Shown here in pieces: positions 1 to 7,249 of a DNA stretch of 13,044 nt (within the stretch, counting starts at the first letter, position 1; every line of letters begins with the position of its first letter). The notes beneath the pieces are model-generated. The model was not told the origin of the DNA, ran no database searches, and saw only the letters and a program-made list of their open reading frames with translations. The translations under genes were made by a program, and so were the position numbers. Location of the stretch: contig DYDN01000018.1 in the NCBI GenBank assembly GCA_020717885.1, positions 1 to 13,044 of the forward strand, given 5' to 3'. This stretch comes from Candidatus Forterrea sp. (GTDB lineage: Archaea > Iainarchaeota > Iainarchaeia > Iainarchaeales > JAAZKV01).

Positions 1-26
1 TAAATAGGAGTACAAACTCCTATTTA
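1..26. terminator. Perfect 11-bp hairpin at window edge
   Basis: Arms 1-11 and 16-26 are perfectly complementary around an ACAA loop. It lies before the promoter of the small gene at 114 and is probably the 3' hairpin of a gene outside the window. No long T tract follows, so the terminator role is inferred. A 14-bp palindrome centred on TTTATAAA follows at 28-41. Confidence 0.4.
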
Positions 27-70
27 TTCCTTTATAAAGGATTTCTACAAAACCAAAGTGTCGGAAAAGC

Positions 71-80
71 TTTTATATAA
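71..80 (+). promoter_or_regulatory. TATA box for the 114 gene
   Basis: TTTATATAA lies about 35-40 bp before the ATG, inside an inverted repeat (GCTTTTA...TAAAAGC). Position and composition fit an archaeal box A with a very short leader. Confidence 0.45.
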
Positions 81-113
81 TAAAAGCGTTCAATAAGCAA
101 ATAAACGTGATTT

Positions 114-296
114 ATGATGGTTTTTGAGAAAAAAATGTCTGTTAAGGACCTAATCGAACAAATGAGGGAAGAGCTCAAGAAAGAACAAGAAGGGGCCGGA
201 ATAATCTCAAGACCCTCGAAGAAAAAAGCCCCTAAAAAAAAGGCAAAAGTTAAAGCAAAGCCTAAAAAAAGGCAAAAAAGAAAAACAGAAAGCTAA
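114..296 (+). CDS. Small lysine-rich basic protein
   Basis: This 60-residue ORF has no family I recognise. The first 25 residues (VKDLIEQMREELKKEQEG) look like an amphipathic, charged helix. From about residue 34 the chain is almost entirely Lys/Arg/Pro/Ala, giving a strongly basic, probably disordered tail that could contact RNA or DNA; that role is inference from charge only. Two ATGs stand in tandem at 114 and 117, and either could be used. A TATA box at 71-80 and the absence of a Shine-Dalgarno sequence favour near-leaderless initiation. The gene converges on the HPF-like gene, and the two overlap by a few bases at their 3' ends (293-296). Confidence 0.55.
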   Translation: MMVFEKKMSVKDLIEQMREELKKEQEGAGIISRPSKKKAPKKKAKVKAKPKKRQKRKTES

Positions 297-598
297 TCCT
301 CTTTTGAACTAGCTTTCTTAACTTCTTTTGCTAACTTATCAAGCACACTTTGAAGTGTATCTATTAGAACCCAGGACTCATTCGAAGCGAAAAACTTTTT
401 ACCCATAACCAAAAGTGTGCCATGCGCCTCATGCTGAGTACGAAGACCTCCTCTTTTGTACTGCTTAAGGGTTAAATGAAGTTTTGCATCATACCCAACC
501 TTCTTAAGAAAATGGGAAAGCGCACTCTCAAACAACTTCTGATCAACCTCATCAAACTCCGGGAACTTAACTAACTCAACATTAGGAAAATTATTCAC
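293..598 (-). CDS. HPF/RaiA-like ribosome-associated protein
   Basis: A 101-residue protein with an apparent beta-alpha-beta-beta-beta-alpha order: VELVKFP strand, a helix around FESALSHFLKKVG, strands KLHLTLKQY, EAHGTLLVM and KKFFASNES, then a long helix LIDTLQSVLDKLAKEVKK. Size and layout match the S30AE/hibernation-promoting-factor fold, which binds the small ribosomal subunit and blocks translation under stress. I chose the GTG at 598 because a strong Shine-Dalgarno GGAGGTG sits 6 nt upstream (605-611). An upstream ATG at 664 would add 22 residues rich in Phe/Cys that do not fit the fold. It is divergent from the RelA/SpoT homologue. The family call rests on pattern, not on a diagnostic motif. 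Confidence 0.5.
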   Translation of the reverse strand: MNNFPNVELVKFPEFDEVDQKLFESALSHFLKKVGYDAKLHLTLKQYKRGGLRTQHEAHGTLLVMGKKFFASNESWVLIDTLQSVLDKLAKEVKKASSKED

Positions 599-604
599 CA
601 AAAA

Positions 605-611
605 CACCTCC
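605..611 (-). promoter_or_regulatory. Shine-Dalgarno of HPF-like gene
   Basis: On the minus strand this reads GGAGGTG, a near-perfect complement of the 16S 3' end, 6 nt before GTG 598. It decides the start of the gene in favour of the short form. Confidence 0.75.
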
Positions 612-688
612 AAAAAACAATGATGAAATTCTCTCGCCAAAACGACGCAAAAAAAACGCCTCAAAGCAACAAATACAAGTCCAAACGC

Positions 689-696
689 TTTAAAAA
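689..696. promoter_or_regulatory. Shared TATA element of divergent HPF/RSH pair
   Basis: CTTTAAAAAAAG contains the palindromic core TTTAAA. On the plus strand it is about 28 bp before the RSH ATG at 720, which is ideal for a leaderless message. On the minus strand it would start a transcript with a leader of about 60 nt that contains the HPF Shine-Dalgarno. One box serving both directions is inference from spacing. Confidence 0.45.
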
Positions 697-719
697 AAGA
701 ATTGGGGCAAAGCTACTCT

Positions 720-2465
720 ATGCCAAACGAAGAAATACCGCAAAAAGAAATACAAAAAGCGAAAGAATACTTAAAAGAACAAAAAACCCCAATGAGTGAA
801 ATAATTGAAAGAACTGTTGAAGAACTCAAAATAAAAGGAATGCCAAAAGAGGCCATCTTAGCGCTAATGCTCCACAAACTCAAAAAAGAAAAAATTAATG
901 AGAAAGAAATTACGGGGCTTTTTGGGGAAAAAACACTTGAAATCATGCAAACAATTATACGCATGGAAGAAATAATCCAAACAAACTATGGAAAAATCCC
1001 CGCTGAAACACTCGGATCAATTGCGTTATCTATATCAAATGAATTTGAGCCCATAATAGTAAAAATCGCCGAAACCGCAAACGAACTTGAAGCGGGAACT
1101 GATACGGAAGAAGTAAAAATCGCGGAAGACGTTTATGCGCCCCTAGCCACAAAACTTGGACTTAATGATTATGCTTGGAAACTACAAGATTACTCATTCA
1201 AAGTAACAACCCCGGAAGGGTGGAGAAAAATTAAGAACCTTGTAAGTAAACCCCGAAAAGAAAGAGAAGAACTTGTAGAAACTGTGCGCAAAGAAATTGA
1301 GGAATTAATAAAAGGAAAACTTACTGCAGAAGTAAGCGGAAGACCAAAAAACTTTCGCGCAATATATGAAAAACTCAAAAAAGTTCCATTCCAAAGAATG
1401 CATGACCTTTACGGAGTAAGAATAATTTGCAATACGGAAAAGGAATGCTATGAGGCCTTAGGATACATACACTCAAAATATGAAATAATACCTGAAGCGT
1501 TTGATGATTATATTTCAAAACCAAAAAGTGATGGGTATAAGAGTATCCACACCGCAGTAAAGAGAGGAAAGGATGTCGTTGAAGTACAAATACGCACATG
1601 GGAACAACACTTACGCGCACTTGGGCAAAGCTATTGGAGTTATAAGAAAATACGAAAAGATAAGGAATTTGAAAAAGAGCTCAGTTGGGAGAGACAATTA
1701 ATTGAGTGGCAAAAGGAAACGGGAAAACCCCCGCTTGGGAAAAAAATCTCTGGAAGAAAAATATTTGTGTTCACTCCAAAAAATGAGGCAATTGCACTAG
1801 TGCAAGGGGCAAGCGTAATTGATTTTGCTTTTGCTGTACACACTGATGTTGGAAAAAGAATGGAGAAAGCAAAGGTAAACGGGAAATTTGTTCCAATAGA
1901 AACAAAACTCAATAACCTTGACAGGGTAGAGATAATTGTTTCAGAAAAATCGCAAATGAAAAAAGCGTGGCTAGTGAGCGCACTAAGCGATAAAGCAAGG
2001 ACAAAAATTAAAACCTTCTTTGGGATGGCAAGTGCACAACCAAAAAAAATTATTACAAAAATAAGTGATGTTAAAAAAATTAAAATGGCGGAATGCTGCC
2101 ACCCGCTACCCGGGGAGGATGTTGTTGGAGTGAAAACCACTAAAAGAAAAATTGTGCTGCACAGAAAGGACTGCCCAAATATTTGCAAAATAAATAAAAA
2201 TAAATTAATGGAAATTGATTTTGAAAGAGAACGGGGCAAAACTAGAATAAGGGTTACGGTAATAGACAGACCGGGAATTTTAGGAGAAATGCTTGGAGAA
2301 ATAAGGCACAGCGGAGCAACACTTATTAACACAAACTTCAAAATGAAGCACTCCGGGTATGCGGAAGCAATATTCGAAATAGAAATTGGGGGCGCAGCAA
2401 AACTTGAGAGATTACTTGAAAAACTTGAAGATATTCCTTCCGTACAAAGCGCGCAGCGGGCATAA
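720..2465 (+). CDS. Long RelA/SpoT homologue, (p)ppGpp synthetase
   Basis: A 581-residue protein with the complete long-RSH architecture. Residues 30-160 are an HD-like domain without the metal-binding signature: the family HD is H52-K53, and the later D/N-rich motif reads AETANELEAG, so hydrolase activity is probably lost. Residues 205-310 are the synthetase, with GRPK 207-210, D229 in HDLYGVRI, Y273 in DGYKSIHT and E288 in VEVQIRT all present. The FDDYI segment (261-265) resembles the acidic EXDD type of synthetase-only RelA rather than the RXKD of bifunctional Rel. TGS is at 344-408, a Cys/His region with CCHPLPG (459-465) and HRKDCPN, and an ACT domain at 508-580. A TTG at 702 would add 6 residues, but the TATA spacing favours ATG 720. 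RSH proteins are uncommon in archaea. Confidence 0.93.
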   Translation: MPNEEIPQKEIQKAKEYLKEQKTPMSEIIERTVEELKIKGMPKEAILALMLHKLKKEKINEKEITGLFGEKTLEIMQTIIRMEEIIQTNYGKIPAETLGSIALSISNEFEPIIVKIAETANELEAGTDTEEVKIAEDVYAPLATKLGLNDYAWKLQDYSFKVTTPEGWRKIKNLVSKPRKEREELVETVRKEIEELIKGKLTAEVSGRPKNFRAIYEKLKKVPFQRMHDLYGVRIICNTEKECYEALGYIHSKYEIIPEAFDDYISKPKSDGYKSIHTAVKRGKDVVEVQIRTWEQHLRALGQSYWSYKKIRKDKEFEKELSWERQLIEWQKETGKPPLGKKISGRKIFVFTPKNEAIALVQGASVIDFAFAVHTDVGKRMEKAKVNGKFVPIETKLNNLDRVEIIVSEKSQMKKAWLVSALSDKARTKIKTFFGMASAQPKKIITKISDVKKIKMAECCHPLPGEDVVGVKTTKRKIVLHRKDCPNICKINKNKLMEIDFERERGKTRIRVTVIDRPGILGEMLGEIRHSGATLINTNFKMKHSGYAEAIFEIEIGGAAKLERLLEKLEDIPSVQSAQRA

Positions 2466-2494
2466 ACTAAGAACCCCAAAAAGAAAAAACAAGC

Positions 2495-2532
2495 TATTTA
2501 AACACTTCTAAAAGCAAAATCTTTAGGAGTGG
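2495..2532 (+). promoter_or_regulatory. TATA box and Shine-Dalgarno of surface protein gene
   Basis: TATTTAAA at 2495-2502 lies about 25 bp before a Shine-Dalgarno AGGAGTGG (2525-2532), which ends 4 nt before ATG 2537. The gene therefore has its own promoter after the RSH gene, and its leader probably starts around the SD. Confidence 0.55.
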
Positions 2533-2536
2533 AAAA

Positions 2537-3733
2537 ATGACGCTCATTCTAAACGGAATTATTCTTGCATTAATACTAATGCTTACGATTGGGGTATTCG
2601 CAGCAGTGCCTGAGGTGAGCCAATTTGCTTACAGCCCAAGCCCCGCGATACCCGGAAGCACTGTAACTGTAACAGTACAACTTGAAAACAAAAACGACAC
2701 TACCCTAAAGGGGGTTAGTGTGCAACTAGAAAATGCTTACCCCTTCACAATAAAATCAACTGATACACAGCCAAACCCATATCTTGTAGGGAATATTGTG
2801 GGACACGGAAAAGCACAAACACAATTCACTGTGTATATTGATCCTTCAGCCGAAAATCAAACATATAACTTACCAATAACCCTAAAAACCACGGATGATG
2901 CAACAGGAACAAAAACTAATCATGAAATAAATGTGAGCGGAAAAGAACCACTAGTTAAAGTTGTTAGTATTGTTGAAAACAAATTACTCCCTGGCGAAGA
3001 AAAAACAATTGCACTAGAAATACAAAACGTGGGAACAAGCCCTGCTTATGATGTATTAGTTGAAATGCAGGAAGATAGGACTGTCACTGCTACCGGCGGG
3101 GTAGTTGAAAGAGATATTGTCCCTTTGGGCGCGGCAACTACGTATATCTCTGGGATAAACCCCGGGGAGAAAAAAACTGTGGAACTTAAAGTTAGTGTAA
3201 GCAGCACAGCAACAGTAAAAACATATACCCAGCCAATCAAAATTTCATATAGAAACTCCGGCGGAACAAGAACCACTGATACCTCCTACATTGGACTAAG
3301 TGTGTTTGGAAATGTGGAACTTGATGCCACCCTAAAAGAAATAATTGGATCCATAGCGCCCGGACAAAAGGCGGACATAACACTCGAACTATTCAACAAA
3401 GGCCTTGGAAAAGCTGAATTTGTTATAGTTGAATTAAACGCGGAGAATGCGACAATAGAAAAACCAAAACAATTCATTGGGTCGCTTGGGCCTAATGATG
3501 TTGATACAATAAAAACACCAATAATCTTCAATACGGCTGGAGACCACACAGTAACTGCGACAATTACATACCAAGATGCGGATGCAACAGCAAAGAAAAC
3601 TGTTGTTGAAGTACCTGTAAAAGCACAACTTATTGGGGAAGCGGGAACTAATCCACTACTAATAGTTGTTGTAATTGTGGTAATTTGTTTGCTCGTTTGG
3701 AACTTCTTTTTGAGAAAAAAAGGAAAGAAGTAA
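2537..3733 (+). CDS. Membrane-anchored COG1361-like surface protein
   Basis: A 398-residue secreted protein. Residues 1-22 are a hydrophobic signal segment ending in FAA, a good cleavage context. The exported part consists of Ig-like/CARDB beta domains: a first at about 28-135 (SQFAYSPSPAIPGSTVTVTV), a second at 138-255 (VENKLLPGEEKTIALEIQNVG, a typical NPGE-like start) and a third at 258-365 (IAPGQKADITLELFNKG). Residues 373-391 form one transmembrane helix, followed by RKKGKK facing the cytoplasm. This is the arrangement of archaeal COG1361 S-layer-like proteins, which often accompany transporters, but no transporter is adjacent here. Several N-x-T/S sequons are present. The role is probably cell-envelope structure or binding; the substrate is unknown. 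Confidence 0.8.
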   Translation: MTLILNGIILALILMLTIGVFAAVPEVSQFAYSPSPAIPGSTVTVTVQLENKNDTTLKGVSVQLENAYPFTIKSTDTQPNPYLVGNIVGHGKAQTQFTVYIDPSAENQTYNLPITLKTTDDATGTKTNHEINVSGKEPLVKVVSIVENKLLPGEEKTIALEIQNVGTSPAYDVLVEMQEDRTVTATGGVVERDIVPLGAATTYISGINPGEKKTVELKVSVSSTATVKTYTQPIKISYRNSGGTRTTDTSYIGLSVFGNVELDATLKEIIGSIAPGQKADITLELFNKGLGKAEFVIVELNAENATIEKPKQFIGSLGPNDVDTIKTPIIFNTAGDHTVTATITYQDADATAKKTVVEVPVKAQLIGEAGTNPLLIVVVIVVICLLVWNFFLRKKGKK

Positions 3734-3747
3734 AAAATTAAACTGGG

Positions 3748-3784
3748 GCAAAAGAAACACTCTTTTGCTTCAAAAACTTTTTTT
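3748..3784 (+). terminator. Hairpin and T7 tract between convergent genes
   Basis: GCAAAAG (3748-3754) pairs with CTTTTGC (3762-3768) around a 7-nt loop. TTCAAAAAC and T7 (3778-3784) follow on the plus strand. It lies just after the surface-protein stop and before the end of the convergent KaiC-like gene. Confidence 0.55.
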
Positions 3785-3813
3785 AATGAATTACTTTAGG
3801 GACTTGAAAAAAA

Positions 3814-4548
3814 CTATAAGTTATAATCGTCTTCAACTTTCCTTATTTTGATTCCAGTCTCTGTTATTTGCAAAGGGTGCAAATCTTCACTATGCTTTGT
3901 TGCACGCATCTTCCTAATGTGAAGAGTTCTATTTGATTGAGTACCAAGCCCCATATAATGAAGAACTATTACCCCATCAGCAACAAACTCTTCCACACCA
4001 TACTTACCCAATTGCTTTGAATCCTCATTAATTTCTGTTGTAAACATTGTTGTAACGCCAGCCCTTGAAAGCAAATAAACCATTTTTAGAACAGCTTTTC
4101 TAATCTCGTGCTCATTCTCAAAATTTAATCCTAACGCGGGAATTGAGTCAACAACAACCCTCTTTGCCTTAATCTTTTTTATCGCGCGCATTAATTCGAG
4201 CAATAATTTATCCAAATCAAATCCTGTTGCGGGAAGAGAAAACTCCTCATCGCTAGGAATACCTAACTTTGCCATTGTACCGTCAACAATTTTCAATACC
4301 CCTTGATCCTCAAGCTTACGCAAATTCCAGCCAAAACAAAGCATATCTTCTCTAATTAATTCTGGGCGCTCATCAAGAGTAAGATAAACACCCGGTTCCC
4401 CTGCAAGAGCGCCATTAACTAAAAAAGATGTGGCAAAAATTGTTTTACCTGTACCTGTACCCCCTGAAATTAAGAAAGATCTGCCCTCAGGGAGACCACC
4501 CTCAACGAGCTCATCAAAACCAGGAACGCCTGTCTTTACTCTATTCAT
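3814..4548 (-). CDS. KaiC-like RecA-superfamily ATPase
   Basis: A 244-residue single-domain KaiC family ATPase. The family start VKTGVPGFDELVEGGLPEG is followed by Walker A GGTGTGKT (29-36). Acidic DE (59-60) after the TLDE strand is in the place of the KaiC catalytic glutamates. Walker B is RVVVD (130-134), and the C-terminal signature IRKMRATKHS (211-220) precedes ITETGIKI. Single-domain archaeal KaiC homologues hydrolyse ATP and act as signalling hubs with various partners; they are not clock proteins as such. ATG 4548 is chosen over TTG 4551 because a TATA box (TTTATAAT, about 4577-4586) is 30 bp away and no SD is seen, consistent with a leaderless start. The gene stands alone, convergent with the surface protein gene. 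Confidence 0.9.
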   Translation of the reverse strand: MNRVKTGVPGFDELVEGGLPEGRSFLISGGTGTGKTIFATSFLVNGALAGEPGVYLTLDERPELIREDMLCFGWNLRKLEDQGVLKIVDGTMAKLGIPSDEEFSLPATGFDLDKLLLELMRAIKKIKAKRVVVDSIPALGLNFENEHEIRKAVLKMVYLLSRAGVTTMFTTEINEDSKQLGKYGVEEFVADGVIVLHYMGLGTQSNRTLHIRKMRATKHSEDLHPLQITETGIKIRKVEDDYNL

Positions 4549-4614
4549 CAAACCAACTACTATTAGTAGAATATGGAAGATTATAAACCTTTCAGTCGAG
4601 CGAGGGGAAAAAGT

Positions 4615-4629
4615 GTCCAGGTTTTTGAG
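4615..4629 (-). repeat. 15-bp 3'-flanking repeat, copy A
   Basis: Read on the minus strand this is CTCAAAAACCTGGAC, 27 nt beyond the 3' end of tRNA-Phe. An identical copy lies at 7053-7067 and a one-mismatch copy at 9366-9380. All three occur downstream of a gene in the sense direction. Confidence 0.6.
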
Positions 4630-4655
4630 TTGTTTAAAATGAGAAATAAAACTTA

Positions 4656-4729
4656 TGGGAACAGCGAGATTTGAACTCGCGACACATACGTCTTCAGCGT
4701 ATTGCTCTCCCAGGCTGAGCTATGTTCCC
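4656..4729 (-). tRNA. tRNA-Phe (GAA)
   Basis: A 74-nt cloverleaf. The acceptor GGGAACA/TGTTCCC pairs 7/7. The D arm is GCTC/GAGC, the anticodon stem ATACG/CGTAT has loop CTGAAGA (anticodon GAA), and the T arm GCGAG/CTCGC has loop TTCAAAT. The discriminator is A. No CCA is encoded and no intron is present. It is transcribed on the minus strand, with an A/T-rich TATA-like stretch about 30 bp upstream. Confidence 0.96.
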
Positions 4730-4790
4730 TGGTAAAAAAATAAACCCTAGAAAAGCTTTTTAATTGCGCTTGGGAGACAAAGCAGCAAAG

Positions 4791-5398
4791 TTAGGCTTTT
4801 TGAGCATAAACAAAACTAAATACAAAGGGGCCCCCTTCTTCCTTGTAAGCCTCGGTTGAGTAACTAACCAACTCAAACCCGCTTTTGTTTAACATTTGAG
4901 CAACCTCTTTTTTTGAATTAAAAACAAACCACTGCAAATACTTTGAATTATACGGCTCAAGCATTTCTTTCTCGCCCCCCCCAAGTAACCCTAAAAACAA
5001 ACCCCCCCAACGGAAAGCAATTTTGCAAAACTGTGGAGGACCGCGATTTGTTCTTCTCTTTTCACATGAACAAGAATGAACGCGGCCCAAACTCCATCAA
5101 ATTTTTCTGGCAACGAAATTGATTCAACATCCATATGCAAAAATTTTGCTTTTGGGGCGGCTTTTTTTGCATGCGCCAACATATTTTTTGACAAGTCAAT
5201 TCCTGTTACTTCAAACCCCCTTTCAGAAAACTTTTTTGATGCCTGCCCATGCCCACATCCCGCATCAAGGATTTTACTTTTTGGTTTAAGAAAAGAAAGG
5301 AATTTTTTGTAGTGCGCACACATTACTCCGTTTTCAACTTCGTGCGCAGCACACTCTTCAACTATATTATCGTACGTTTGGATAACACCTGGTTTCAT
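4791..5398 (-). pseudogene. Class I SAM methyltransferase, frameshifted
   Basis: The N-terminal part (from ATG 5398) contains the SAM-binding motif ILDAGCGHG (43-51), acidic D68 in VTGIDLS, and FDGVWAAFILVHV typical of Methyltransf_11/25 proteins. The frame then runs into a stop just after a G7 run (C7 on the plus strand at 5002-5008). One added G restores VGGGLFLGLLGGGEKEML and continues to the natural C-terminus (FELVSYSTEAYKEEGGPFVFSFVY), giving about 202 residues, a normal family length. A second tract (G8, 4975-4982) follows 20 nt later. The cause may be a sequencing indel, slippage at the tract or true decay. The gene begins 15 nt after tRNA-Lys(CTT) with a GAGG 8 nt before ATG, so it is probably co-transcribed with the tRNA. 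Its substrate is unknown. Confidence 0.8.
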
Positions 5399-5413
5399 CA
5401 AAAAGCCTCTAAG

Positions 5414-5486
5414 CGAGCCCGTTGGGAATCGAACCCAAGACACCTAGATTAAGAGTCTAGTGCTCTACCGACTGAGCTACGGGCCC
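5414..5486 (-). tRNA. tRNA-Lys (CTT)
   Basis: A 73-nt cloverleaf. The acceptor GGGCCCG/CGGGCTC has one G-T pair at 2-71. The anticodon stem CTAGA/TCTAG has loop CTCTTAA (anticodon CTT). The T arm is TTGGG/CCCAA and the discriminator is G. There is no CCA and no intron. It differs from the neighbouring tRNA-Lys(TTT) only at position 34 and at two base pairs, both with compensatory changes. Confidence 0.96.
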
Positions 5487-5502
5487 ATTAACTTAAAGTA
5501 AC

Positions 5503-5679
5503 ACACCAAAACTTAGTTTTGGGTGTCTCACAAAAGCATTAGCTTTTGTTCGATTACTAAATTTTTTGGTAATTACTAGTTGGATTCTTTTTGCAACAGC
5601 AAAAAGCTTTCCAATGGTTGCTAAAAAGTCTTTTCTTTTTGGGCAACCTGCACTTTTTCTTTTCCGCAAAAAGAAAAAG
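5503..5679 (-). repeat. Five consecutive hairpins between tRNA-Lys genes
   Basis: Five inverted repeats follow one another. HP1 is 5503-5526 (10 bp, one bulge). HP2 is 5530-5549 (8 bp perfect, loop ATTA). HP3 is 5587-5606 (8 bp perfect, loop AACA). HP4 is 5616-5648 (13 bp with a G-T pair and one bulge). HP5 is 5653-5679 (11 bp perfect, loop CCGCA). They fill most of the 200-bp spacer and would be transcribed with the tRNAs on the minus strand. No ORF explains them. Confidence 0.6.
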
Positions 5680-5686
5680 GGCGGAG

Positions 5687-5759
5687 CGAGCCTGTTGGGA
5701 ATCGAACCCAAGACACCTGGATTAAAAGTCCAGTGCTCTACCGACTGAGCTACAGGCCC
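5687..5759 (-). tRNA. tRNA-Lys (TTT)
   Basis: A 73-nt cloverleaf. The acceptor is GGGCCTG/CAGGCTC, the anticodon stem CTGGA/TCCAG has loop CTTTTAA (anticodon TTT), and the T arm is TTGGG/CCCAA with loop TTCGATT. The discriminator is G. No CCA is encoded and there is no intron. It is the first tRNA of the minus-strand Lys pair; a TATA-like TTTATAATAAG lies about 60 bp upstream, so a short 5' leader is likely. Confidence 0.96.
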
Positions 5760-5899
5760 CCAACTCGCTAATTCTACTCTACACTTTGCGCTGAGCAGAG
5801 CTATATTATGCTTCTTATTATAAAATACCGCCACCAAGCGCTGTATTAAAAGAATTGCCACTAAAAACATTTTTAAAGCAACGCAGGGAACGTGGGAAA

Positions 5900-6433
5900 A
5901 TGAGGGGACAAGAAATTGTTATTGTGCGCTATGGACACCGAGAAGTACGGGATTATCGTGTAACGGGACACTGCGCGCTTGTATCAAGGGCATTTGGGGC
6001 AGACAAAATGATTGTCTGTGGAGAGAAGGATGAAATTTTACTCACTACAATTAAAGGGGTTAATGATAGGTGGGGCGGGAAATTCAAAATAGAATTTGCG
6101 GAGGGCTGGCAATCAGTTGTTAAGGGGCTAAAGAGAAAAGGGTTCACTGTTGTACACCTCACTATGTATGGGTTGCCTGTACAGGAAGTGGATAATGAAC
6201 TTGGGGAGAAGAAAAAAATAGCAATTATTATTGGCTCGCAGAAAGTTGAGAGAGCAGTATATGAAAACGCTGATTTTAATGTAGGAGTAACTAACCAGCC
6301 GCATAGTGAAATCGCGGCGCTAGCTGTTTTCCTTGACAGGGTGCAGGGCGGAGCGGAACTTTCTAAAGATTTTAAGGGGGCAAAACGCCAAATTGTGCCT
6401 CAAGAAAGAGGAAAGAAAGTACTTAATTTTTAG
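5900..6433 (+). CDS. tRNA (cytidine(56)-2'-O)-methyltransferase aTrm56
   Basis: A 177-residue SPOUT-class enzyme that 2'-O-methylates C56 in the T loop of archaeal tRNAs, using SAM. The N-terminus VRYGHREVRDYRVTGHCALVSRAFGA matches the family start. The SPOUT knot region reads IAIIIGSQKVERAVYENADFNVGV, followed by the hallmark NQPHSEIAALAVFLDRVQGG. An upstream ATG at 5855 would add 15 basic residues. ATG 5900 is preferred because the family starts there and because a TATA box (TTTTTAAA, 5870-5877) is about 25 bp before it, which implies a leaderless message. It is divergent from the tRNA-Lys genes, whose products are among its expected substrates. Confidence 0.93.
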   Translation: MRGQEIVIVRYGHREVRDYRVTGHCALVSRAFGADKMIVCGEKDEILLTTIKGVNDRWGGKFKIEFAEGWQSVVKGLKRKGFTVVHLTMYGLPVQEVDNELGEKKKIAIIIGSQKVERAVYENADFNVGVTNQPHSEIAALAVFLDRVQGGAELSKDFKGAKRQIVPQERGKKVLNF

Positions 6434-6515
6434 GGTAAATTAGGCTGGGTTTTTTGTATAGCCTAAAAACCGAAAGTAGCACTATTTAAAAACTCTTATT
6501 GGGGGGAAATATTTC

Positions 6516-7049
6516 ATGCCCAAAAAATCCATTACTGAGCTTGTGCTAGTCAGGGATTTACTTGATGTAGTGGGCGGAGAGGGCGCAATAGAGCTTGTCA
6601 AAATATGTGAGAAAAAGAAGAAAATGGCTACGGATGAGGAAATATCGAAAAAAATGAAAAAGAAGGTTACGGATGTTAGAGCAATACTTAACAAGTTACA
6701 TTATCGAGGAATTGCGTGTTACCAAAAAAGCAGGAACCAAAAAACTGGCTGGTATAATTATACTTGGGAAATTAAGAAGGATAGGATAGCTGAAATTATT
6801 GGAGAGCAGCAGGAAGAGAATTTAGAGAAATTAACCCAAAAGAAGAACTTGGAAGCGGATTATTGTTTTTTTGATTGCAACCAGTGCAATGAAAGAGCAA
6901 TGTTTGAAATAGCAGCAGAATACAACTTTATCTGCCCAGGGTGTGGCGGAAGCATGACTTCCGCTAATGACCCGAGCAGGCAAAAGGAGCTCGGCGGGAA
7001 AATAAGGAAAATAGAAAAAGAGCTAGAAATACTCCGGAAGATGAAGTAA
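6516..7049 (+). CDS. tfe: Transcription factor E (TFE alpha)
   Basis: A 177-residue archaeal homologue of TFIIE-alpha, which helps RNA polymerase open promoters together with TBP and TFB. Residues 5-95 are the extended winged helix (ELVLVRDLLDVVGGEGAIELVKI; DVRAILNKLHYRGIA; the wing with GWYNYTWEI). Residues 96-116 form a charged linker helix. A zinc ribbon follows with C121-x2-C124 and C140-x2-C143. The C-terminal helix ELGGKIRKIEKELEILRKMK is a short coiled coil. CTATTTAAAAAC (6482-6491) is the TATA box, about 28 bp before ATG 6516; a GGGGGG run between them could act as a weak ribosome site. Length and motifs are normal for the family. Confidence 0.95.
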   Translation: MPKKSITELVLVRDLLDVVGGEGAIELVKICEKKKKMATDEEISKKMKKKVTDVRAILNKLHYRGIACYQKSRNQKTGWYNYTWEIKKDRIAEIIGEQQEENLEKLTQKKNLEADYCFFDCNQCNERAMFEIAAEYNFICPGCGGSMTSANDPSRQKELGGKIRKIEKELEILRKMK

Positions 7050-7052
7050 TAT

Positions 7053-7067
7053 CTCAAAAACCTGGAC
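7053..7067 (+). repeat. 15-bp 3'-flanking repeat, copy B
   Basis: CTCAAAAACCTGGAC begins 4 nt after the TFE stop codon and is identical to copy A after tRNA-Phe. It continues as ATATTTAGAA, a continuation nearly shared with a degenerate copy at 8480-8505. Confidence 0.6.
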
Positions 7068-7249
7068 ATATTTAGAAGTTAACAAAAAAGATGAACAAAA
7101 TTAAAAAATGGTTTAATAATCGGCATGGAGGTTAAAATAAGTTTATAAATGGAAAATAAGCAAATATATTCGCCAAAGGCGACTTAAAGGCTTTTTTCCC
7201 AAGCAATTAAAGCGGGGTAGAGCAGCCTGGAGTGCTCGCCGGGCTCATA

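Noticed and set aside
5655..5679. Transcription terminator after tRNA-Lys(TTT)
   Set aside because: The hairpin nearest to the tRNA is not followed by a T tract on the minus strand, and four more hairpins and another tRNA follow, so read-through is more likely.
7091..7135. 14-codon ORF MNKIKKWFNNRHGG between TFE and the tRNA
   Set aside because: It has no ribosome site or clear promoter and is too short for any evidence.
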